Shown one piece after another: positions 1 to 8,062 of a DNA stretch of 64,000 nt. Each line of letters opens with the position of its first letter. Position 1 is the first letter of the stretch. The stretch spans positions 1 through 64,000 of the forward strand of contig JAGAAX010000011.1 of NCBI GenBank assembly GCA_017614995.1, read 5' to 3'. The translations under genes were made by a program, and so were the position numbers. This DNA is from Spirochaetaceae bacterium (GTDB lineage Bacteria; Spirochaetota; Spirochaetia; Treponematales; Treponemataceae). The notes beneath the pieces are model-generated. The model saw nothing but the letters and a program-made list of their open reading frames with translations. It did not search any database and had not been told where the DNA came from.

Positions 1-162
1 CATGGCGCGCTTCGTCATTGCGAGGAGCATCGCGACGAAGCAATCTGCCTCAAATGGCTGTGCACATCGTTAGATTGCTTCGGCTTCGCCTCGCAATGAC
101 GGGGTTGGTGCACATGGGCGCGCTTCGTCATTGCGAGGAGCGCAGCGACGAAGCAATCTGCT
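1..162. repeat. Dispersed palindromic repeats (cattgcgaggagc type)
   Basis: Two direct copies of a repeat beginning cattgcgaggagc and ending gacgaagcaatctgc lie near 17-50 and 129-162, with an inverted partner (gattgcttcggcttcgcc...caatgacg) near 73-103. The arms can pair into long hairpins. Related short palindromic repeats are familiar intergenic elements in many bacterial genomes. Translated, they give short ORFs that are not genes. The stop codon of the kdgK gene on the minus strand abuts the end of the second copy. Confidence 0.85.
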
Positions 163-1194
163 TTACCGCTGTACTCTGCCAGAGCCGTCGCCGGCGCATA
201 GGGCTTCAACTTCTTTGCGTGTGGCAAGGTTAAAGTCGCCCGGAATTGAGTGTTTGAGGCAAGAGGCGGCAGTTGCAAAATTAAGTGCTTTTTCTTCATC
301 GCTGCCGAATTCCAGAAGCCCGAAAATCAGACCTGCTGCAAAGCTGTCGCCGCCGCCGACGCGGTCTACAATGTCTGTAATCTCGTACTTCTTAGAAAGA
401 TAAAAGCCTGTCTTGCCATGAAGTGCGGCGCTCCAGCCGTTGTAATCAGCCGAATGTGATTCTCTCAATGTAATTGCAACAACTGAAACATTCGGATATG
501 CGGCCTTTACCTTTTCAGCAAGTGCCTTATAAGCTTTTGTGTCAAGTTCGCCGCTGGTTACATCTACTGGAGAAGAAATACCCAAAGCCTTTTGTATATC
601 TTCTTCGTTGGCGATTATGACATCAGCATAAGGAACAAGTCCGCTCATTATTTCAGAAGCTTTTTTGCCGTAGTTCCAGAGTTTTTTGCGGTAGTTCAAG
701 TCAATAGATACACGACATTCTGCGGCTTTGGCAGCTTTTACAGCTTCAAGCGAAAGGGCTGCTGTAGATTCTGTTAATGCTGGTGTAATTCCTGTAATGT
801 GAAACCAGTTTGCTCCGGCAAAAATTGTATTCCAGTCAAAGTCGCCGGGTTTTGCCAAAGAAATGCTTGTGTATTCGCGGTCATAAACTACATTTGAAGC
901 TCTCTGGTTTGCGCCAGATTCAAGGTAATAGATTCCCATGCGTCCCTTAGTTTTTTTGATAAACGAAACATCAACGCCGTAAGAACGAAGTGCCGAAACA
1001 GCACCTGCGCCTATCGGGTTGTCTGGCAGTGCAGTAACAAAAACACCCTGTTTGCCAAGTATAGAAAGTGATACGGCTACGTTTGCTTCGCCGCCACCAA
1101 AAGTAGCTTCCAAACGTGGCTGCTGAAAGAAACGTTCGTGCTCCGGCGATTTAAGCCTTAACATAATTTCACCGAACGTAATAATTTTGTCCAT
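163..1194 (-). CDS. kdgK: 2-dehydro-3-deoxygluconokinase (PfkB family)
   Basis: Predicted to phosphorylate 2-keto-3-deoxygluconate to KDPG in the cytoplasm, the third step of the uxuB-uxuA-kdgK-eda hexuronate route; the other enzymes are in this window. The 343-residue protein has the PfkB N-terminal glycine-rich segment ([15 protein letters not shown], about residue 33) and the C-terminal signature [12 protein letters not shown] (about residues 277-288), where the Asp is the expected catalytic base. The ATG at 1194 follows GGAGGATTTCC on the minus strand, a good ribosome site. The protein is somewhat longer than many KdgK (about 310), and its last codons run up to a dispersed repeat. Another PfkB sugar kinase is possible, but context favours KdgK. 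Confidence 0.85.
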   Translation of the reverse strand: MDKIITFGEIMLRLKSPEHERFFQQPRLEATFGGGEANVAVSLSILGKQGVFVTALPDNPIGAGAVSALRSYGVDVSFIKKTKGRMGIYYLESGANQRASNVVYDREYTSISLAKPGDFDWNTIFAGANWFHITGITPALTESTAALSLEAVKAAKAAECRVSIDLNYRKKLWNYGKKASEIMSGLVPYADVIIANEEDIQKALGISSPVDVTSGELDTKAYKALAEKVKAAYPNVSVVAITLRESHSADYNGWSAALHGKTGFYLSKKYEITDIVDRVGGGDSFAAGLIFGLLEFGSDEEKALNFATAASCLKHSIPGDFNLATRKEVEALCAGDGSGRVQR

Positions 1195-1254
1195 GGAAAT
1201 CCTCCCAAAGATACTCTAGACTTATACACTGCAATTGTCAATCAGAAGCATAAA

Positions 1255-1505
1255 ATTGTGTGCGAGGAGCGTGACGATGAAGCAATCCAGCTCTGTGCAG
1301 TCACTTCGACAGGCTCAGTGACCGCAAGCATAAACCGGTTGCTGAGCGAAGTCGAAGCAACCAAGCACAGCATCTATCGCTATGCGGTCACTTCGACAGG
1401 CTCAGTGACCGCGTAGCTTAAGCCCGATTGCTGAGCGAAGTCGAAGCAATCTGCTCGAAATGGCTGTTGCACATCTCTGGATTGCTTCGGCTTCGCCTCG
1501 CAATG
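1255..1505. repeat. Cluster of two palindromic repeat types
   Basis: This stretch holds a degenerate gcgaggagc...gatgaagcaatc copy (about 1262-1288). It also holds two copies of a second repeat in which cacttcgacaggctcagtgacc is followed by its near inverse ggttgctgagcgaagtcgaagcaa (about 1310-1362 and 1387-1450). An inverted attgcttcggcttcgcctcg copy sits near 1480-1507. All can form hairpins. There is no coding signal. Confidence 0.85.
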
Positions 1506-1510
1506 ACGGT

Positions 1511-1582
1511 GTTTCGCATTAGATAATCTACAATTTTAGAACCATCTGGCGAAACGCCCAAGTTTGCGCAAGGCGCAAACTC
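1511..1582 (+). repeat. Bipartite stem-loop repeat, copy 1
   Basis: Outer stem gtttcgc (1511-1517) pairs with gcgaaac (1549-1555) around a loop of about 31 nt containing an 'ataatctacaa' motif. A second hairpin, gtttgcgc/gcgcaaac (1562-1580), follows directly. It belongs to a dispersed family in this window in which stem sequences differ between copies but remain complementary. Confidence 0.7.
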
Positions 1583-1599
1583 GTAACTGGTGCACAATG

Positions 1600-1640
1600 C
1601 GCGTCATTGCGAGGAGCGCAGCGACGAAGCAATCTGCTTA
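1600..1640. repeat. cattgcgaggagc-type repeat copy
   Basis: Near-identical to the copy at 129-162 (cattgcgaggagcgcagcg then acgaagcaatctgctt). It lies just upstream of the KDPG aldolase gene, within about 70 bp of its start, so it may form part of the 5' region of that transcript. Confidence 0.85.
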
Positions 1641-1712
1641 AAACAGTCTGCACCTCTCAAGAAACACCCGCTATAATTGACAAGTGTGTCAAAAGGGGGT
1701 AAATTTTTGTTT

Positions 1713-2669
1713 ATGAATGAAGTATTGAAAAAGCTTGGCAATATCGGGCTTGTACCAGTTGTTAAAATTGATGATGTTTCGCGTGCTTGCGGACTTGCAC
1801 AGGCACTTATAGACGGCGGTCTGCCATGCGCAGAAATTACTTTTAGAACAGATGCTGCCGCTGATGCAATTTCTGCTATTACAAAGAAATTTCCTGAAAT
1901 GCTTGTAGGTGCAGGCACTGTAATCAATATTGAATATGCAAAGCATGCAAAAGAGGCAGGTGCAAGGTTCATTGTTGCGCCCGGCTTTTCGCCAGATGTT
2001 GTTGACTGGTGCATAGCCAATAATATGCCGGTTGTTCCCGGAATTAACAATCCGAGCGGGGTAGAAGCAGGGCTTGCAAAAGGGCTTGAAGTGCTCAAAT
2101 TTTTTCCGGCTGAAGCTTCTGGCGGTGTTCCAATGCTGTCTGCTCTTTCAGGGCCGTTTCCGCAGGTTAAGTTTATGCCTACAGGCGGAATAAGCATGAA
2201 AAATCTTGGCGATTATGCAAAATGCGCCAATGTTCATGCAATTGGCGGAAGCTGGATGGTAAAGTCTGACTTGATTGAAGCTGAAAACTGGGCAGAAATT
2301 ACCAGATTGTGCAAAGAAGCTGTTGTTGCTCTGCATGGTTTCGAGCTTGCCCATATCGGCATAAACACAGAAAACGCAGAAGAAGCCATGAAAGCTGCAA
2401 AGCTTTTCGCTTTATTCGGTTTTCCGATTAAAGACGGTAATTCTTCGGTCTTTAACGCTTCTTGTATTGAAGTGATGAAATCAAAAGGGCGCGGCACAAA
2501 CGGGCATATAGCCATAAAGTGCTGGAACATCGAAAGAGCGCTTGCATATCTTGAGCAGTTTGGCTTCAAAGGTATGGAAGAAACTGCAAAGTACAAGAAA
2601 GACAAGCTTTCTGTGATTTATCTTGATAAGGAAATCGCCGGTTTTGCGCTTCATCTAGTGCGGGCTTAA
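1713..2669 (+). CDS. eda: KDPG/KHG aldolase with C-terminal VOC-like domain
   Basis: Cleaves 2-keto-3-deoxy-6-phosphogluconate to pyruvate and glyceraldehyde-3-phosphate. About the first 205 residues are a class I KDPG aldolase: CAEITFRT carries the catalytic Glu, VGAGTV follows, and LKFFPAEASGG carries the Schiff-base Lys. The last ~110 residues (HIGINTENAEEAMKAAKLF...NGHIAIKC...IAGFALHLV) look like a glyoxalase/VOC-fold module, so the protein is about 100 residues longer than E. coli Eda. The ATG at 1713 is preceded by a GGGGG ribosome site 13 nt upstream; an in-frame TTG at 1707 is better spaced and cannot be excluded. It pairs functionally with kdgK, which is divergently transcribed across the repeat cluster. 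Whether the VOC part is catalytic or structural cannot be told. Confidence 0.88.
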   Translation: MNEVLKKLGNIGLVPVVKIDDVSRACGLAQALIDGGLPCAEITFRTDAAADAISAITKKFPEMLVGAGTVINIEYAKHAKEAGARFIVAPGFSPDVVDWCIANNMPVVPGINNPSGVEAGLAKGLEVLKFFPAEASGGVPMLSALSGPFPQVKFMPTGGISMKNLGDYAKCANVHAIGGSWMVKSDLIEAENWAEITRLCKEAVVALHGFELAHIGINTENAEEAMKAAKLFALFGFPIKDGNSSVFNASCIEVMKSKGRGTNGHIAIKCWNIERALAYLEQFGFKGMEETAKYKKDKLSVIYLDKEIAGFALHLVRA

Positions 2670-3553
2670 TCAAGCAAAAAGCCGAAGCTTAGCGCGACTT
2701 CTACATGCGGAAAAGTCTTTGAAATCTGTCTGCCGTTTATGATTAAAGAAGATGAACTTCCGCCGTCAAGCATAATTGCTTCTGTTGCACCAAGTTTCAG
2801 CAAAATAGAAGATGTTTCGTTAAAGGTTGCGCCTTTAGAAGTGCTTCCAGATTTATCAATAGCAAGCAAAATTAAAGTTTTTCCGTTGTCAAGAATACCG
2901 GCTGCTGTGCGCGGCTCTTTCTGCTGTGACTTGAACATGATTATTCTGCCGTCTTTTAGCAGTGTCCAGAAGCCGCCGAATGCAAATCTTGTTGTGCTGT
3001 CTGGCTCAAAGTCGTTTTGTGTGTCTAAAATGCCTGCGCTCAGGCTGCCGTCTTTGCCGGCGGCGAAAATGAGCGCGGCATAACGCCCGGCTCTTGGGGC
3101 TAAAATCTTATCGTTGACAGCATAAACGCCCGCGATTGTTCTTTTTTTTGAGGCGCGGCCAGAAGGGTAGTTGAACGGCGTAACATTTACAGCAACAATA
3201 GCGCTGTTTCTCTGCGCAAATTTTTTTGTTGTTTCAGCCTTAAAAATAGAAGTGCCGCCTTCTTCTGCTTCTTCAACCGGCATACTTGCAATAAGTTTCA
3301 GATTCGGCGTGTCTAGATTTATTCTTACGGCATTGCATCTGCTGTGGCTTGTTTCATCAAAGAATGAACAATGCTCAATGCCGTCTGCGATTTTTATCCA
3401 GTTAAAAGCATTTTCCGCTGTTTCTGGTTCGGCTTCAGCAGAAACAGCCTGTAATGTCCGGGCATCTTCCGCCGCAGCTTTTTGTTCCGCCGGTGATAAA
3501 ATCTCGCAATTTGAGAAAAGAATTGTAATGCATATAGACAAAAAAAGCTTCAA
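2666..3553 (-). CDS. Phosphodiester glycosidase/NAGPA-domain lipoprotein
   Basis: A probable exported lipoprotein with a NAGPA-type phosphodiester glycosidase domain. The core shows AIVAVNVTPFNYPSG, AGRYAALIFAAG and the family-typical C-terminal motif IMLDGGSSSSLIINGRQI. The N-terminal hydrophobic stretch ends in LFSNC, a plausible spirochaetal lipobox. The start is ambiguous: the frame stays open upstream to a TTG at 3592, but that would place codons through a terminator hairpin (3541-3577) belonging to rpsU. A TTG at 3553 gives a compact signal peptide. The gene converges with eda, overlapping it by 4 nt. The substrate is unknown; related proteins act on N-acetylglucosamine-1-phosphodiesters or exopolysaccharide. 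Confidence 0.75.
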   Translation of the reverse strand: MKLFLSICITILFSNCEILSPAEQKAAAEDARTLQAVSAEAEPETAENAFNWIKIADGIEHCSFFDETSHSRCNAVRINLDTPNLKLIASMPVEEAEEGGTSIFKAETTKKFAQRNSAIVAVNVTPFNYPSGRASKKRTIAGVYAVNDKILAPRAGRYAALIFAAGKDGSLSAGILDTQNDFEPDSTTRFAFGGFWTLLKDGRIIMFKSQQKEPRTAAGILDNGKTLILLAIDKSGSTSKGATFNETSSILLKLGATEAIMLDGGSSSSLIINGRQISKTFPHVEVALSFGFLLD

Positions 3554-3577
3554 GGAAAATCCTGAAGCTTTTTTATG
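3541..3577. terminator. Bidirectional terminator hairpin after rpsU
   Basis: Arms aagcttcaagga and tcctgaagctt enclose a short AA-rich loop, with T-runs on both strands. On the minus strand it sits about 16 nt after the rpsU stop and would end that transcript. It overlaps the possible 5' end of the downstream NAGPA gene. Confidence 0.75.
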
Positions 3578-3592
3578 AACCGAAAGTATCAA

Positions 3593-3805
3593 TTAATACG
3601 ATCCTTTAGAATCCTTTGATTTTCTTGACTTCTTCATCAGTTTGCGCTGAATTGTCTTATTCTTGCGGTTCTGAATGGTAGAAGGTTTTTCGTAATATTC
3701 GCGTTTTTTCCATTCGCGGATAATGCCTTCTTTTTCAACCATTCTCTTAAAGCGTTTAATTGCTTTTTCGAGGTTTTCTGAATCATCAACTACGATGCGT
3801 GCCAT
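3593..3805 (-). CDS. rpsU: 30S ribosomal protein S21
   Basis: A small basic protein starting [19 protein letters not shown] with a lysine/arginine-rich C-terminus, typical bS21 in sequence and length (70 residues). It binds the small subunit near the 16S 3' end. The ATG at 3805 was chosen over the longer frame (3817) because it is preceded by AAAGGAGGTGATTACACAC, an unusually strong Shine-Dalgarno. It appears monocistronic, ending at a hairpin terminator (3541-3577). Confidence 0.95.
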   Translation of the reverse strand: MARIVVDDSENLEKAIKRFKRMVEKEGIIREWKKREYYEKPSTIQNRKNKTIQRKLMKKSRKSKDSKGSY

Positions 3806-3905
3806 GTGTGTAATCACCTCCTTTCGGATAACCGTCAGCGTACAGACATTTTGCGGAAAAAACGCCTTTTTGTCAAGACGTTTTGCCCTGCACTTAACAC
3901 AGTCT

Positions 3906-3976
3906 GCAGCTTTTCGTAAGAAAAGCTGCGCATTTTGCCGGTTAAGCTTAAGTTGTAGATAATCTAATGCAAAATG
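3906..3976 (-). repeat. Bipartite stem-loop repeat, copy 2
   Basis: Read on the minus strand, cattttgc (from 3976) pairs with gcaaaatg (to 3931) around a loop with the 'attatctacaacttaagctta' theme; a second hairpin gcagctttt/aaaagctgc (3906-3929) follows. The first arm overlaps the stop and last codons of the ABC ATPase gene ending at 3964. Confidence 0.7.
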
Positions 3977-4755
3977 AGTTTGTCACTTACTATAGAAGAT
4001 TTGCGGATTTCTCTAAAGCGTCTGTTCAAGTCTTCCATTGTAAGATTTTCTTTTTCTTTGCCGCTAATGTCGAGAATTATCTCGCCGCCGTCCATCATCA
4101 AAAGACGGTTGCCGTAATCAAGAGCCTGCTGCATGTTGTGCGTTACCATCATTACGGTAAGATTATAGTTGTCGGCAAACTCTTTTGTCAGCTTCATTAC
4201 AATATCGGCGTTTGTCGGGTCAAGCGCGGCAGTATGTTCGTCAAGAAGCAGAATCTGCGGCTTTGAAAGAACAGCCATTAAAAGCGTAAGTGCCTGGCGC
4301 TGTCCGCCTGAAAACTGGTCAACATTGTCATTTAAGCGGTCTTCGAGACCCATGTTGAGCTTTTTAAGCTCTTCGCGGAAATATGCCTGCTTTTTCTTGT
4401 TCAGGCTGATTTTAAGCCCTTTCCAGCCTTTGTTGCTGCAAATCATCATATTGTCCTGTAGCGACATTTTGCCGGCTGTGCCTAAAAGTGGGTTCTGAAA
4501 GATGCGGCCCATGTATTTTGCGCGCTTGTATTCAGGCTCATTTGTAATGTCCTCTGAATCAAGCGTAATTGTTCCATGAGAAGGGTGCATGTTGCCTGAA
4601 ATGATGTTGTACAAAGTCGATTTACCGGCGCCGTTTGAGCCGATTACGGTGATAAAGTCACCGTCGTTAATCTTGAGGTTTATGTTCTTAAGCGCTTCGT
4701 TCTCGTCTGGCGTTCCGGCGTTAAAAGTAATTCCTATGTCTTTAAGCTCAAGCAT
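3964..4755 (-). CDS. ABC transporter ATP-binding protein
   Basis: A 263-residue nucleotide-binding subunit. Walker A is GSNGAGKST (about residue 38), the signature is SGGQRQALT, Walker B is [13 protein letters not shown], and the switch His is in MVTHNMQQ. It energises the importer formed with the permease (start overlaps the permease end by 8 nt) and the lipoprotein at 5723-6709, in the family annotated as ABC_sub_bind or putative tryptophan/amino-acid importers. The substrate cannot be read from the sequence. The final residues DKLILH are encoded inside a dispersed stem-loop repeat and resemble the unrelated MglB-like C-terminus (DKLILQ). Confidence 0.92.
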   Translation of the reverse strand: MLELKDIGITFNAGTPDENEALKNINLKINDGDFITVIGSNGAGKSTLYNIISGNMHPSHGTITLDSEDITNEPEYKRAKYMGRIFQNPLLGTAGKMSLQDNMMICSNKGWKGLKISLNKKKQAYFREELKKLNMGLEDRLNDNVDQFSGGQRQALTLLMAVLSKPQILLLDEHTAALDPTNADIVMKLTKEFADNYNLTVMMVTHNMQQALDYGNRLLMMDGGEIILDISGKEKENLTMEDLNRRFREIRKSSIVSDKLILH

Positions 4756-5635
4756 GTTTCTTCCCCTTTTTTGAAATGATAAGGCAGATAATAATAAGAA
4801 GACCTGTGATAAGTTTTAAGTCGTTGCTTGTAAGCCCGATGACAAAACCGTAGCTTCTGCCTATGTACATTATTCCGCGGTAAATAATTGAACCGATTAA
4901 AACGCAGAGTGTCTGCATTCCGATTTTGTTTGAGCGGATAATGAATTCGCCGAGCATGAGCGAAGCAAGACCGCTGACAATTACGCCTGTGCCGCTGCCG
5001 ACGTCTGCAAAGCCGTTGTACATTGCCGCAAATGCGCCTGAAAGTGCCGCGAGACCGTCGCCGACACAGACGCCGATTCCGCGTACAATCTGCGGATTAA
5101 CGCCCTGCGAGATAATCATCTGCTGGTTTGCGCCGAGCGCGCCCATTGTAAGTCCGAGGTCGGTGTGGTAAAAAATGTCCATTACCCATTTTAATGCAAT
5201 CACAAAAATAATCAGAAAAACACAAATACCAATCTCGGCAGGAAGTGCTGGAAAGTGAGCCTCGCAAAATGCGGTAATATTAGAAAATGGTGTCTTAATC
5301 TTAAGAAACGAAATATTTGCCTTGTTGCTCATTATGCGCAGGTTAATCGAATAAAGCATCGTCATTACAAGAATACCGGCAAGAAGATCAGGGATTTTAA
5401 GCTTTGTATAGATTACTGTGGTGCAGAGACCTGCAAAAGCACCGCCTATAAAAGCAAGCACAAGCGCTGCCAGCGGGTTCATTCCAACTGTAAGACAAGC
5501 CGCAAGAATACAGCCGCCCATCGGAAAAGCGCCGTCAACAGTCATGTCGCAAAAGTTTAGGACGCGGTAGGACATAAAAACGCCCAGAACCATAATTCCG
5601 TAAATCAAACCTTCAATAATAATATTGCAGAACAT
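4748..5635 (-). CDS. ABC transporter permease (BPD_transp_2 type)
   Basis: A 295-residue inner-membrane protein with roughly eight to nine hydrophobic segments and the branched-chain-amino-acid-type motif MSYRVLNFCDMTVDGAFPMGG near the N-terminus. The segment TDLGLTMGALGANQQMIISQG is the likely cytoplasmic coupling region. It forms the translocation path for the neighbouring ATPase and lipoprotein. It is separated from the upstream lipoprotein gene by an 87-bp gap containing a terminator-like hairpin, and overlaps the ATPase by 8 nt, so the two are probably translationally coupled. Confidence 0.9.
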   Translation of the reverse strand: MFCNIIIEGLIYGIMVLGVFMSYRVLNFCDMTVDGAFPMGGCILAACLTVGMNPLAALVLAFIGGAFAGLCTTVIYTKLKIPDLLAGILVMTMLYSINLRIMSNKANISFLKIKTPFSNITAFCEAHFPALPAEIGICVFLIIFVIALKWVMDIFYHTDLGLTMGALGANQQMIISQGVNPQIVRGIGVCVGDGLAALSGAFAAMYNGFADVGSGTGVIVSGLASLMLGEFIIRSNKIGMQTLCVLIGSIIYRGIMYIGRSYGFVIGLTSNDLKLITGLLIIICLIISKKGKKHA

Positions 5636-5660
5636 ATTGATAAAATCCTTAAATAAAAAA

Positions 5661-5703
5661 AGGGCTGTCTGATAAAGACTAAAGCCGTTATCAGATGCCC
5701 TTT
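5661..5703. terminator. Intercistronic hairpin between binding protein and permease
   Basis: Arms agggc(tg)tctgataa and ttatcaga(t)gccct give about 13 paired bases, with T-runs on both sides. Placed after the binding-protein gene, it would let most transcripts stop and make the lipoprotein in excess over the membrane subunits, a common arrangement in ABC importers. Confidence 0.75.
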
Positions 5704-5722
5704 TATTATAGAAAATTTTAAA

Positions 5723-6709
5723 CTATTTTTCTATCAATTTTCCGTTTTCAAATATCATATTTGCAGAATTTTTTAAATCTTCTGGAATTGAAATTCCGCA
5801 TGCTTTTGCTACATCAAGGTCAATCAGAAGGTCAGAGTCTGACGGTTCTGTCATAAAGCGGACTGGAATTGTGTCCGGCTTTGTGCCGTTAAGAATCTTT
5901 ACAACAATCTCGCCAGTAGCGCGGCCTGCTTTGTAGTAGTTGAATCCGCTTGCCATAAAAATGCCGCCCTCTTTAGCTGCTGTTACGTCGCCTGAGAAAA
6001 TCGGCTTTTTTGCTCTGCCGAAAACATCAACGAGAGAAGCAATTGCGCTGAATACTGTGTTGTCTGTTGTAAGGTAAATTCCGTCAACGCGGTTGATGAT
6101 TGTTTCTGCAGCCTGCTTAACTTCGCTAGACTGGCTGATTGCCTGTGTAACAAGCTCAAGACCTGCTTCTTTGCAGCCCTGCTTTACAAGCTCAAGTGCA
6201 GAAACAGAGTTTGCTTCGTTGCTTGTGTAGATATAGCCAAGTGTCTTAATGCCTGTAACTTTTGCAAAAAGCTTGATGTGCTCAACTGTAGGAATAGCAT
6301 CGCTCATGCCTGTTACATTGCCTTTGCCATGCTCAAGTGTGTCAACAAGACCTGCACCTACCGGGTCTGTAACAGTTCCGAAAACAATCGGAGTGTCTTT
6401 AAGTGTTGTAGAAAGCGCGATTGCTACAGGTGTTGCAATACCGACAGCAATGTCAACTTTCTTTACTTTGTACTGTGCGGCAATCTGTGCGGCTGTGTTT
6501 ACATCGCCGTTTGCATTCTGAAGGTCAAATTCTGCGTTAATTCCGTTCTCGTTGATTACATCGATAATGCCCTGTTCAGCTGCATCAAGAGCCGGGTGCT
6601 GAACGATTTTAGCGATACCGATTTTTACCTGCTTTGAGCCAGATTTTTTTGCGTTGCAGGAAGTAAAAATAAGACCTGCAATCATAGTTAAAAGAATAAG
6701 CTTTTTCAT
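5723..6709 (-). CDS. ABC transporter substrate-binding lipoprotein (ABC_sub_bind family)
   Basis: A 328-residue exported lipoprotein. The signal MKKLILLTMIAGLIFTSC ends in a clear lipobox (FTSC), and the mature part follows the PF04392 pattern: VKIGIAKIVQHPALDAAEQG, TPIVFGTVTDPVGAGLV, GIKTLGYIYTSNEANS, KPIFSGDVTAAKEGG. It should sit in the periplasm tethered to the inner membrane and deliver substrate to the permease encoded next. Relatives are often called tryptophan or amino-acid binding, without firm assignment here. The ATG at 6709 is preceded by TAGGAGTAAATT. Confidence 0.9.
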   Translation of the reverse strand: MKKLILLTMIAGLIFTSCNAKKSGSKQVKIGIAKIVQHPALDAAEQGIIDVINENGINAEFDLQNANGDVNTAAQIAAQYKVKKVDIAVGIATPVAIALSTTLKDTPIVFGTVTDPVGAGLVDTLEHGKGNVTGMSDAIPTVEHIKLFAKVTGIKTLGYIYTSNEANSVSALELVKQGCKEAGLELVTQAISQSSEVKQAAETIINRVDGIYLTTDNTVFSAIASLVDVFGRAKKPIFSGDVTAAKEGGIFMASGFNYYKAGRATGEIVVKILNGTKPDTIPVRFMTEPSDSDLLIDLDVAKACGISIPEDLKNSANMIFENGKLIEK

Positions 6710-6811
6710 AATTTACTCCTAAAGGTTTCTGTTTACAGTAACTATGGAATGAATATAGCTTTTTTTTGCATTTCTGTCAATAGAAATTGAAGATTTTTTA
6801 GAAACCTGATT

Positions 6812-6857
6812 CAAGGCAAACAGTTGTAGATTAAACTACTGCAAAATGAGCTTGTCC
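6812..6857 (-). repeat. Partial bipartite stem-loop repeat, copy 3
   Basis: The sequence cagttgtagattaaactac followed by tgcaaaatgagcttgtcc closely matches copy 2 (3945-3984), but the matching outer arm is lost. It covers the stop and final codons (DKLILQ) of the MglB-like gene. Confidence 0.6.
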
Positions 6858-8041
6858 GTATAGAGATGCGCGTTGTTTGTCTTTACAAGATTTATGGCGT
6901 AGGCGTCATAATAGCTAAGGTTTGTGAATTTTGAGAGACAACTGTTCTCGTTCTGACCGTCGCCGTAAATTATTGTTACGTCTATATTTAAAAGCGGCGC
7001 GTAATAGTTTATAGACGGAATGAAATTTTCGTTTAAAAAGTCGTTGTTGCTGTTGTAGACGGTCAGAAGCAGCTTGACCTTTGAGCCTTGAGTTTTTGTG
7101 ATTGTGCTGTTGTGAGCAGTTTTTTTGTATTCTTGCCAATTTTCTTTGTTGATTGCTGTATTAGAAACTAAAAGGGATCTGCTTTCCTCGTTGTATGCAA
7201 ACGGAGTTGAAATTTTGTTTCCGTATTTATCCCCATAAGAAAAGCCCTGCGTATAAACAGCAGCGTCTAAAAGACCGTCGCACATATTGCGCACAAGAAA
7301 AAGAAGGGCAAGAGCCTGTGAATCTGTGTTCTGGGTTACTGTGCCTGTAATTGCGCCTGAAGCTATTGCTTTTTCTACAGAGTCATTTGCGTCAAAGCCG
7401 AAAACGGGCAGTCCTTTCGGAAAATTTTCAGAAGATAGACACGCAAGAGCCATCTCGTCGTTGTTTGATATAACCAAGTCGATTGATTTGCCAAAAGAAT
7501 TTGTCCAGATTTTCATGGATTCGCGGGCTGTCGCAGCGTTCCATGTTGAGCCGTCGGCACCTGTCATTGATTTTGCCGCAAGTTCCACTGTCTTATAAGA
7601 TTTGTTCCCGATTTTTACGGTGCCTTCCTTTTTGATGTTAGGTTTTGTTGAATTGTTCCATGTGTCCAGGGCGCGGCGGACACCTTCAGTTCTGGCTTTT
7701 GAGTCGATGTGTCCTTCATCGCCGATAAGCAGAACATAGCCTATAATGCCGTCGCCGTTTCTGTCGATTTCTTCCGCATTTGAATTTTGCAGAAAATCGA
7801 GAATCTGCTGTCCCTGCGTCTCGCCGCCGTTCTGCGAGTCTGTTCCAAGGTAATATGTTCTGCTGTTCCATGAAACGGCTGAATAATCCAATTTGCCTGT
7901 AATCGGGTCAGACGGCTGCCTGTTGTAGAAAATTACCGGCTTGTTTTTGTTAAGCATTGTTGATTTGTTTTCTTTGCATGAAAACAAATTCAGGCTTAAA
8001 ACAGCCAAAAAGATGATTCCAACTTTATTAAATTTCTTCAT
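6836..8041 (-). CDS. Circularly permuted glucose/galactose-binding lipoprotein (MglB-like)
   Basis: A 401-residue lipoprotein (lipobox LFSC after MKKFNKVGIIFLAVLSLN) related to E. coli MglB but with its segments in a different order. Residues from about 30 match MglB from its middle: VIFYNRQPSDP, YYLGTDSQNGGETQG, IDRNGDGIIGYVLLIGDEGH, VISNNDEMALA, VFGFDANDS, GAITGTVTQN. After about residue 315 comes a stretch resembling the start of mature MglB (VKLLLTVYNSNNDF...DVTIIYGDGQNE...YDAYAINLVKTNN). This matches the divergent topology reported for T. pallidum Tp0684/MglB-2, a glucose binder. No mglA or mglC lies nearby. It lies 21 nt downstream of polA, with an AGGAAAG ribosome site. Confidence 0.85.
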   Translation of the reverse strand: MKKFNKVGIIFLAVLSLNLFSCKENKSTMLNKNKPVIFYNRQPSDPITGKLDYSAVSWNSRTYYLGTDSQNGGETQGQQILDFLQNSNAEEIDRNGDGIIGYVLLIGDEGHIDSKARTEGVRRALDTWNNSTKPNIKKEGTVKIGNKSYKTVELAAKSMTGADGSTWNAATARESMKIWTNSFGKSIDLVISNNDEMALACLSSENFPKGLPVFGFDANDSVEKAIASGAITGTVTQNTDSQALALLFLVRNMCDGLLDAAVYTQGFSYGDKYGNKISTPFAYNEESRSLLVSNTAINKENWQEYKKTAHNSTITKTQGSKVKLLLTVYNSNNDFLNENFIPSINYYAPLLNIDVTIIYGDGQNENSCLSKFTNLSYYDAYAINLVKTNNAHLYTDKLILQ

Positions 8042-8062
8042 TTTCTTTCCTGTTTGTGTAAT

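Noticed and set aside
18-233. Short ORFs with HCEERSDEAI-like peptides
   Set aside because: Translations of the cattgcgaggagc palindromic repeat, which is intergenic.
1604-2197. Long minus-strand ORF opposite eda
   Set aside because: Fully antisense to a conserved aldolase and starts inside the gene; codon-shadow effect.
6836-8041. MglB-like gene as an N-terminally truncated pseudogene
   Set aside because: The missing N-terminal part is found at the C-terminus, and a complete lipoprotein signal and ribosome site are present, so it is a permuted, intact protein.
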